Shown piece by piece: positions 57,717 through 64,000 of a stretch of DNA of 64,000 nt (position 1 is the stretch's first letter; each line of letters starts with the position of its first letter). The notes under the pieces are model-generated. The model searched no databases. It saw nothing but the letters and a program-made list of their open reading frames with translations, and was not told the DNA's origin. This DNA is from Acanthosepion esculentum (lineage: Eukaryota; Mollusca; Cephalopoda; Sepiida; Sepiidae), in NCBI GenBank assembly GCA_964036315.1, contig OZ038517.1, forward strand, positions 14,704,013 through 14,768,012, in the 5' to 3' direction. Both the position numbers and the translations under genes were made by a program.

Positions 57717-58190
57717 TGCCTCAAGAGTTACCTTGGCATTTGAAAATGTCATGACATGTCGGATTTTTCTTATATTTTATTCTCCCCATCTCTTAGCCAG
57801 AATTTAGTTTAACATAGGAAAAATTCAACACTGAAATCATAGAATCTTATATGTTCGAATTAACCAAACTCCTGGTTACCAGACAATTTCCCAAAATTCC
57901 AAAGATTTATTACCACAACGTTCTCTTGCTCTGTTACCTGCTATTATTTTGTTGGCGTTTAGGTTAAGGGGAGTGTATACGTCAATAAACGGCAGACAGT
58001 TCAGCAACACAAGAATTACATCTGTACGACATTTCGAGGGCTGCAGTCAAAGTTAGTAACCACTGTTGAAGAGGACGTTATGCAAAGGTCGCGTATGTGG
58101 GAAGTCGAATATGGAGGATATTTACGTCATATCATTTTTCATAATAAAATGGAACATGTTTTCAGTTTTTACAGTTTCATTACTTAATTT
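57714..58190. other. no recognisable gene
   Basis: Mixed sequence. GTTGAAGAGGACGTTATGCA and CATTTCGAGGGCTGCAG at 58030-58085 are not assigned to any family. Confidence 0.5.
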
Positions 58191-58283
58191 TTGAATAATA
58201 ATAATAATAATAATAAGAATAAATTGAAGTTACTAGAGTTTAAACCCCTAGGTGATGTTTGGGACACACACGCACACGCACTT

Positions 58284-58286
<3 letters not shown>

Positions 58287-58342
<56 letters not shown>
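58287..58342. repeat. (TA)n microsatellite
   Basis: TA run preceded by CACACGCACACGCAC. Confidence 0.95.
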
Positions 58343-58347
<5 letters not shown>

Positions 58348-58400
58348 GTACTTATTGGAAAGTGCTCAATATCAGTGATAGAGCTAACATGTTCATTGTA

Positions 58401-58501
58401 TGGATATGAATTTGTAACCCTGGATTTCACGCTTTTGTGATCATATGACAAACTTTGAAGATCGCAAAAGCGTGAAACCCAGGGTTAGAAATTCATATCA
58501 A
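58401..58501. repeat. 42-bp inverted repeat with 17-bp loop
   Basis: 58401-58442 (ATATGAATTTGTAACCCTGG; TTTCACGCTTTTGTGATC) is inverted at 58460-58501 with about three mismatches. The hairpin lies between two (TA)n tracts. Confidence 0.92.
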
Positions 58502-58516
58502 TCTAACTGGTGGATG

Positions 58517-58519
<3 letters not shown>

Positions 58520-58601
<82 letters not shown>
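58520..58601. repeat. (TA)n microsatellite
   Basis: About 41 TA units after GGTGGATGACAATA, the same junction as the SINE at 53160-53297. Confidence 0.95.
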
Positions 58602-58605
<4 letters not shown>

Positions 58606-59075
58606 TACTGTTCAAATGTTTGAAGACACCCTCGGAATTAGCATGGGATGAACTTGACCGAAGAGTGAAATCTTTCCATACAAAAAAAAAAAAAATTAAA
58701 AAAGAAAAAAAATGAACGGGCTCTTAGAGTCAGTGAAAATAGAATGTAATCAATTATCATTGACTTATATTATGAGAAAACAAATGCAAAATTTTGTGCT
58801 GCAGTAATCAAGGCTAAAGGAGGATATTTTGACGAGAGCAAAATTTAATCATAAAATGCTTTTTTTTTCTCATAATAAAATTTCTAATAAAAATCATGTC
58901 TTACTTTTTTTTAACAATGTATAATTATTTTCTCTTATTTAAAATACAAAACATCTACTTTTGGGGCCAAATTAAAAATCACCAGCTGTAGCCTCAAAAC
59001 TTTGAGCCGTAGTATATATATATAGACATTATAACAGACATTATAACCAAAAACGTTTTCGGCTTCTCTCTTCCT

Positions 59076-59080
<5 letters not shown>
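58602..59080. other. no recognisable gene
   Basis: TACAGTACTGTTCAAATGTT at 58600 resembles a Tc1-type end, but no partner is found. The rest is AT-rich. Confidence 0.45.

Positions 59081-59115
<35 letters not shown>
59081..59115. repeat. (TA)n microsatellite
   Basis: Short TA run. Confidence 0.9.
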
Positions 59116-59119
<4 letters not shown>

Positions 59120-59539
59120 TAATTGGGACGTGTTTCATCGTTTTTATTGATTTTTTATCACAAAGTTTTGGTTGCCTTTCTCTCCGGCTTTCTTGGATCT
59201 GAACAACCAATTTTCATATAACGAATCTATAACAACACATTTCAGTCTTAATTAGAACAAACAGTTGCTTGAAAGAAGTTTGAATTCATACTTCATTTAA
59301 ATCATTCGATCAGTAGGCCCAGCGTAGATATTGACTTCTTTTGGAAGCAACTGGTTATCGAATAACTTATTGAGGAATTTGAAGTTCTACAAAGCACTGT
59401 TTAGATGTCCTTTGGAAAAGGATGTAAAATAGAGCACAGGGTTCATTTTAATATATATTTTTAATTGTTTCACCCCAAACAAGGTGACAACGCCACTAAG
59501 AAAGCAGGGGCGGGGTTATAGGGAGTGACAGTGACAGAA
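59116..59539. other. no recognisable gene
   Basis: Mixed AT-rich sequence; its right part may be the 3' UTR of the LINE tail that follows on the minus strand. Confidence 0.45.
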
Positions 59540-59830
59540 AAGACTCAGTATGGGGAGGATTGAGGAAAGGACAAAAGATGAACGGGATTCAAGAAGACAG
59601 AGGATGGCGATTGATCTTGCATTTAAATTTTGGAAGATTGTAGCTTTCAGGGAAGCAAGAAATCGGAAGGGAGTTCCACAGGTGGGAAGTGCGAGAAAAG
59701 AATCTGTTAGAGTAGAAATGGCGGTTGCATTTAGCTAATTCAACAGTAAAATGGTGAGACCTAATTGCCAACCTAGTAGCACATTTAAATTCATGTGTTC
59801 GGGTCATCAGGGAAGAAAGGTTATCAGAGC
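59540..59830 (-). pseudogene. single-copy LINE reverse-transcriptase C-terminus (parent type of the satellite)
   Basis: The minus strand, from 59830 down, reads LSSLMTRTHEFKCATRLAIR, then SHHFTVELAKCNRHFY, then FSRTSHLWNSLPISCFPESY and LPKFKCKINRHPLSS, then a stop. LWNSLP-SCFP-(D/S)YNL-(K/L)FK is the end of the post-RT tail in many non-LTR retrotransposon proteins. The same stretch makes up the 125-bp satellite at 39.8-49.4 kb. Only this 3' part remains. Confidence 0.85.
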
Positions 59831-59882
59831 AATTGAAAAGTCACGAATTTAACTCATAGATCAGGCGTACAATAGCTCTGGT

Positions 59883-60490
59883 GTATTTGATTTTACGGCA
59901 TATCAACACCTAAATGGGTTGTTTAATGCTGACAACATTTTTAGGATAGGTTCGTATGAATAGAATATGTATTTTTTGTAAGAAATCAGTTTGTAGATCA
60001 GGTTTCATTGATGTATTTTGGATTTGGTTTCGTTTTACGGCATATCAACATCTCAATGGGTTGTTTAATGCTGACAAGATTTTTAGGATAGGTTCGTATG
60101 AATAGAATATGTATACTTTGTAAGAAATCAGTTTGTAGATCAGGTTTCATTGACGTATTTTTGTAAACAGGGTTTTTGTCAAGAGTCAAACTTATTGCTG
60201 GTAATCTGGTAATTCTTTATTTTAAATGTATTGCCTGTAATATATATATATATAATGTATTATTGGTTAAACATATTTTCCCATAGCTGAGACCCTAACA
60301 AGTGTTACCACCTCGAAAAAAGTGTGAAGAAAATGGATGTGTACACATTCCCCCACTGAGGTTGACGGTTTCGGTTTCAAAATATCTGAGTATACTTATT
60401 TATTGCCGACAAGATTCTTAGGATAGGTTCGTATGAATAGAATATGTATTCTTTGTAAGAAATCAGTTTGTAGTTTTTATTGACGTATCT
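59883..60490 (+). repeat. dispersed repeat R3, 5' part, tandemly duplicated
   Basis: 59883-60018 and 60020-60170 are near-identical (TTTTACGGCATATCAACA; AGGATAGGTTCGTATGAATA; GTAAGAAATCAGTTTGTAGA), and a third partial copy is at 60405-60495. Confidence 0.9.
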
Positions 60491-60638
60491 TGGGTGGGGG
60501 GGTGTCGAAAGTGAAATCTATTACTGGTATTTTTTTTCCTCAAAAATGTACTCCTGTTATTTTGTACTATAAAAATCTATTTTTACACTTTCATAGTGTT
60601 TTGACCACATTTTGACGGTTAACTATTTGCATTGGTAC

Positions 60639-60768
60639 CTTAACAGGTGCTGCCACTCCGGGTCAGGGTGACCCTGGGAACACCAGCAATTAAGAGTTGG
60701 TTCCACACCCCTCAAAACCTCCTGGTCAGAGGCGTTGCTGCTGGATGTAGTTTATCGTCACACCGAGG
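60639..60768 (+). repeat. dispersed repeat R3, 3' part
   Basis: ACCTTAACAGGTGCTGCCAC to TGTAGTTTATCGTCACACCG; the match to the other copies ends just before the LINE frame. Confidence 0.85.
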
Positions 60769-61140
60769 ATGAGCAATAGCTTTGTGACAGGAAGGTGTAG
60801 GGAAACCATTCCCTGCAAAAAAGGAAAACCTCAAAGAGAGGCATGGGATGTTATGTGTATGGGGAAAGAAAATCATGTCATGCCGCATAAGGCTTTGGAA
60901 TTCCTAAAAACGCACAGAAGGATGCTGAGGATTTCATGGACCAAGCGTGTGAGCAACGATGAGGTTTTGGAGAGGACGCAAACAAGGAGGAATATTATAC
61001 TTAACATCAGGAAGCGGAAGCAGAAACTTCTGGGACACGTAATGAGAAAGGAGAGCCTGGAGAATCTGATACTCACAGGTCGAATAGAAGGAGAGAGCTC
61101 GACAGAGGAAAGGAATGCATCACATACCTGGTGGGATTAA
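60769..61140 (+). pseudogene. LINE reverse-transcriptase post-RT fragment
   Basis: The readable part is HRRMLRISWTKRVSNDEVLE, then RKRKQKLLGHVMRKESLENL, then TGRIEGE. RRMLRISW, N-EVL and LLGH-(M/L)R-(E/D) followed by (E/T)G-IEG are conserved after the RT domain in several LINE clades. The first 45 residues look unrelated and may be repeat sequence read through. A short G run and frameshifts follow at 61167. Same family as 22163-22600. Confidence 0.85.
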
Positions 61141-61785
61141 GCAAGTCGGTGACAGAACGTGGTCTGGGGGGGGGGGTAGGTGGCAGAAGGACGAAACTTA
61201 TTGAGAGCTACAAGGGATAGGGATAAGTGGAGAGCCCTGATCGCCTACGCCCTGAATGGATACGGCACATAAAAAAGACATCCGGTTAGGCTGGAGAGTA
61301 AGACTTCTGAAACGTCGTGATGGAGATCAACAGAAACGAGGAATTTAGTCCCCCCCCCCAAAAAAAAAATCATCCAGGCAATTTTTTTTGTTGTGTGTGT
61401 TTTTTTAACATGTCAGGTTTTTACATGCGTCAAACTTAGAAAATATACAAATTGTAGGAATAAAAGTAACCTTTTCAGAAAAGGTCACGCACACGTTAAA
61501 AATGAAAGGAATCAGAAAGCAATTAAAAAAAAAAAGATATAAATTAGAACTTAAATATTACCACTGGAAAAATGCATGCATGACAAAAAATTAATATCGA
61601 TTACAATAATAGTTTAATGAATATTCATTTATAAATAATAATAATAATAATTATAACAACAACAAAATAAATAAAAATACGTGAAATTCACGAGAATTTA
61701 ACGTATTTTTGAAGCTTGCAAAACTCCTGTCAAAAAGCGCTCAACAGATAACTAGAGCTATAATAGTAAATAAATCAAGAAAAAT
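61141..61785. other. no gene; LINE-adjacent and A-rich sequence
   Basis: 61141-61330 may be degraded LINE 3' sequence (WRALIAYALNGYGT-like text on the plus strand). Beyond that lie A-rich tracts and an AAT run at 61635. Confidence 0.5.
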
Positions 61786-61787
61786 TC

Positions 61788-61893
61788 AACTGACTCAGCC
61801 AGTTGACCGACTCAAGAGTTTCGCTTCGAAATGCTCCTCTGACCGTGACGAGCGTTTCGACGCGAAACACTTGAGTCGGTCAATCAGCTAAGT
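61788..61893. repeat. 45-bp imperfect inverted repeat (long hairpin)
   Basis: GACTCAGCCAGTTGACCGAC, TCAAGAGTTTCGC, TTCGAAATGCTC on the left pair with GAGCGTTTCGACGCGAAACA, CTTGAGTCGGTCAATCAGCT on the right. The loop is CTCTGACCGTGAC. Each arm contains its own TTTCG-CGAAA sub-palindrome. Confidence 0.88.
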
Positions 61894-62009
61894 CGATCTT
61901 TTGTTGATTGATTGAATAATGCATATCCGCATCAGACGTGTCTGGAGAATTTCACTAGGGATGAAGCGAAAACAAGTCTTTTCCTCTATATACTTACCTA
62001 CTGTCGTTA

Positions 62010-62545
62010 GGGCACCACGGGGCAGTGTCACGGTTAACTAGAGCAATTACGGCTGAGCAGTGAGTTCGATCCTCACTGGGTGCCCCATAATTCGGCCTTG
62101 TGTCACATCTAAGCTACGCTCGGAAAATCATTTTAGAGTCCATCGAGGCAGTGTAATGGTTAGCAAGCCTTGTCTCTCTAGAGCAATTACAACTGTTCGA
62201 TCCTCAGTGGGTACCCCATAATTCGGCCTTGTGTCACATCTGCGCTACGCTTGGAAAATCATTTTAGAGCATATCCAGGCAGTGTAATGGTTAACGAAGC
62301 TTGTCTCTTTAGAACAATTTCGACTGAATAGTGAGTTCGAACCTCACTAGGTGCCCTATACTTTCGGCCTTGGGCCACATCTAAGCTACGCTTAGAAAAT
62401 CACTTTAGAGCACCTCGGGGCGGTGTAAAGGTTAACAAGCCTTGTTTCTCTAGAACAATTACGACTCAGTAGTGAGTTCGATCCTCACGGAGTGCCCCAT
62501 ACTTTCGGCCTTGTGCCACATCTAAGCTACGCTTGGAAAATCAAT
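62010..62545 (+). repeat. tandem tRNA-like repeat, 4 copies of 131-141 bp
   Basis: Each unit has an A-box-like GGCAGTGTAATGGTTA(G)C, a T-arm GTGAGTTCGATCCTCAC, then GGGTGCCCCATA. In unit 1 GGGCACC before the A-box pairs with GGTGCCC after the T-arm, as an acceptor stem would. A-box style is closest to tRNA-Gln/Glu. The anticodon arm is not convincing and unit 2 has lost part of the T-arm, so these are not tRNA genes. Every unit continues with CGGCCTTGTG(C/T)CACATCT and AAGCTACGCTTGGAAAATCA. Confidence 0.88.
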
Positions 62546-62929
62546 ATACTCACCGACTATCGTATAAAACTGTTAAAAAAAAATATTTCTGACACATACA
62601 GGCTTCTTCCATGTACACCCCTAAAGATCACGGTTATCGGCTGGGATTGAAAAATAGGAGCCCAGAGTTCAAATTCTCGTCGCGTTTCGTTCAGGTTAAT
62701 TTTTGGATCATCCTCGCCCACCAGGGCGCATGCCCCACCGGTGGGAATCATTGCAATAAAGCTACTAAGACGCAACGGATTACTGAGAGTGAGAAAATAA
62801 TAGAAAAAGGAAACATTATTAAGGAGTGAGTACTCATGAAGTTTCCAAACTAGTTGTTATTCACTCATGGCGTTCTATACTAGAGGCTTACTCATAGGGC
62901 AATTTAAGAGCAGAACTAGAATCGTATTT
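62546..62929. other. no recognisable gene
   Basis: A patch at 62620-62760 (TTCGTTCAGGTTAATTTTTGG, CACCAGGGCGCATGCCCCACCGG) is GC-richer and unassigned. Confidence 0.45.
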
Positions 62930-63225
62930 CAAAATGCTCACGGCAAGGAAACACCATGCCACTTACGTAGTAGCAAACCATCCACATTTCCTCCGTATTC
63001 CATCGGTGAGAAGTAAGTTCCACTCGAACAGCTTCTTCCTGAGAACCACTGCTCTGTGGAATCGACTCCCAAGAGGATGTTTCCCAGATCACTACAATCT
63101 TAACATGTTCAAGTCTAGGGTTATCCGTTATCTTCCCCTTCTTATCCATATAAACCACCACTTAACGTAACCCTCTACCTTGAGTGTCCCCGGTCCTTGT
63201 ACAGGATGAACCTTACTGTAAAAAA
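62930..63225 (+). pseudogene. single-copy LINE reverse-transcriptase C-terminus with 3' UTR and A tail
   Basis: It reads YVVANHPHFLRIPSVRSKFH, then FFLRTTALWNRLPRGCFPDH, then YNLNMFKSRVIRYLPLLIHI and a stop after 79 codons. The 3' UTR is only about 50 bp (TACCTTGAGTGTCCCCGGTC, TTGTACAGGATGAACC) and ends TTACTGTAAAAAAAA. It is the parent type of the 152-bp array at 49.8-51.1 kb and shows where that LINE normally ends. Confidence 0.87.
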
Positions 63226-63482
63226 AAATTCAGAAGTTTAGGGAGAAAAATTAAAATTAAAATAAAATTCTTAATAAATAACTTTGTAAAAAAATTAATT
63301 TTGTAATATAAAAAAATTACATTTGCTTTTATGTTATTTAATTTGATTGATTCATTTTTTATGGCTTATCAACCCTTTGAAGGATATTTAAGTCAGAACA
63401 TAATTTTATACTGTAAAAATTTGTGTTTTAGCGATAATAATGATATAGTGATTCAAGTTTTACTAATTAATATATAGCTGGG
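63226..63482. other. no recognisable gene
   Basis: AT-rich. TTTTTTATGGCTTATCAACC at 63353 recurs at 28183. Confidence 0.5.
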
Positions 63483-63725
63483 GACAAACGGGTGGATTCA
63501 TGCCTTTCATAAAGGTATATGCGGGTAAGTGAATATAATGAATACGACTGGAATTGGAACTCGGCTCTCCGATTAAAAATTCCGAGCCATTATCGATTAC
63601 ACCACCCGCACATATAAGCTTACAACACCTGGTATTTCCAAGCAGTCACCCATCTAGGTACTGACCAGACTCGACGTTGCTTAACTTCAGTGATCGTACG
63701 GGAATCGGTGTTTCAACGTGATGTT
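63483..63725 (-). mobile_element. composite SINE: 5S rRNA head, tRNA-like middle, short tail
   Basis: On the minus strand a 113-bp 5S-like segment (63725-63610) is followed without a gap by a tRNA-like segment (about 63608-63520) and then by a tail, AAGGCATGAATCCACCCGTT. In the middle part GCGGGT at its start pairs with ACCCGC at its end, TGGTGTAATCGATAATGG is A-box-like and GAGTTCCAATTCC is B-box-like. A 5S head fused to a tRNA part is known in vertebrate AmnSINE1; this one is probably an independent case. Confidence 0.75.
63610..63725 (-). rRNA. 5S rRNA-like sequence, probably a retroposed pseudogene
   Basis: The minus strand reads GATCACTGAAGTTAAGCAAC (box A region), GTCAGTACCTAGATGGGTGA (intermediate element and box C region) and CTTGGAAATACCAGGTGTTG. 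This is an animal 5S sequence complete except for about the first eight bases. Changes such as GAAATACCAG for the usual GGAATACC-GG, the missing 5' end and direct fusion to a tRNA-like sequence argue against a working 5S gene. Confidence 0.7.
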
Positions 63726-63730
63726 AGCAT

Positions 63731-64000
63731 AGAAAAATGATGAGACCTTGCTGCCCACCTAGCAGAATGCTTAAATTCGTAAAGTCTAGCTACCAAAGAG
63801 GAAAGTGATATTTATTTTGAGCAATAACGGAAAGACCATCAGAACAAATGCGAGAAAAGAAATAGTCTAGGTGTCCTAGTCGGGGGTAATATTTAGTTTG
63901 AGTGATACAGAAATGTTGCACAATGCCAAAAAGGGGGATAGGGGGAGGCTGGTCTTCAAGCCGTCTTATCTTAAACTTATCTAGCCACAATCCGAGGAGC
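63731..64000 (-). pseudogene. LINE reverse-transcriptase C-terminal fragment running off the window
   Basis: The minus strand reads LSSLVARLYEFKHSARWAAR and SHHF near 63735-63805, matching LSSLMTRTHEFKCATRLAIR-SHHF of the LINE at 59540-59830. Upstream the frame contains stops. The composite 5S SINE begins about 5 bp away, at the point where the LINE match ends. Confidence 0.72.

Noticed and set aside
58600..58680. A possible Tc1 end (TACAGTACTGTTCAAATGTT)
   Set aside because: No inverted partner and no transposase sequence within several kb.
62010..62545. Functional tRNA genes
   Set aside because: A- and B-boxes and an acceptor-like pairing exist, but no credible anticodon arm is found and unit 2 lacks part of the T-arm.

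Overview
The window looks like intergenic or intronic DNA from an animal genome, and I find no host protein-coding gene that I can support. It is AT-rich and has no bacterial gene structure. It is crowded with transposable elements, minisatellites and long (TA)n tracts. Mariner, Tc1, pogo-like and hAT DNA transposons, LINE reverse-transcriptase tails, tRNA- and 5S-derived SINEs and solo LTRs occur side by side. This mixture, with very long AT microsatellites, suggests an invertebrate, plausibly a mollusc such as a cephalopod. That taxonomic guess is inference; the sequence alone does not prove it.

Layout. 0-5 kb: a decayed transposase-like gene (222-1960), a 22-bp minisatellite, and an almost complete but broken mariner (3375-4973). 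5-7.2 kb: a small MITE, then a 71-bp inverted repeat whose outer end is re-iterated 24 times between (TA)n tracts. 7.2-13 kb: SINE and dispersed repeats, a 203-bp tandem repeat, an open reading frame for a Tc1 DNA-binding domain (11137-11535) and a mariner-type remnant. 13.4-20.6 kb: a Tc1 deletion derivative, then two families of solo LTRs, one nested in the other. 20.9-26 kb: a tandem duplication, a 23-bp minisatellite, a LINE fragment, (TA)n arrays carrying alternating inverted 17-mers, and a pogo-like remnant. 26-32.4 kb: LTR-like repeats, a family of repeats made of successive short hairpins, and a 52-54-bp minisatellite. 33.7-39.6 kb: a foldback element, a SINE with a visible target-site duplication and a paralogous empty site, a (CA)n block and two Tc1/mariner remnants.

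39.7-51.1 kb is the most remarkable part. A satellite of about 76 units of 125 bp fills 9.6 kb. Its unit is the C-terminal coding end of a LINE reverse transcriptase, and both flanks are single-copy LINE sequence. Immediately downstream, the equivalent 3' end of a second LINE has become another tandem array (9 units of about 152 bp) with an A-rich LINE tail in every unit. Two related LINE tails have therefore each become a satellite side by side.

51.7-64 kb: mariner and Tc1 fragments, SINEs, a hAT element with an 8-bp target duplication that carries two nested MITEs and a pyrimidine microsatellite, more LINE tails, a tRNA-like tandem repeat, and a composite 5S rRNA/tRNA SINE near the right end. 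Nothing here forms an operon or pathway. The functional content is transposase and reverse-transcriptase debris, and the interest lies in how repeats arise from it.
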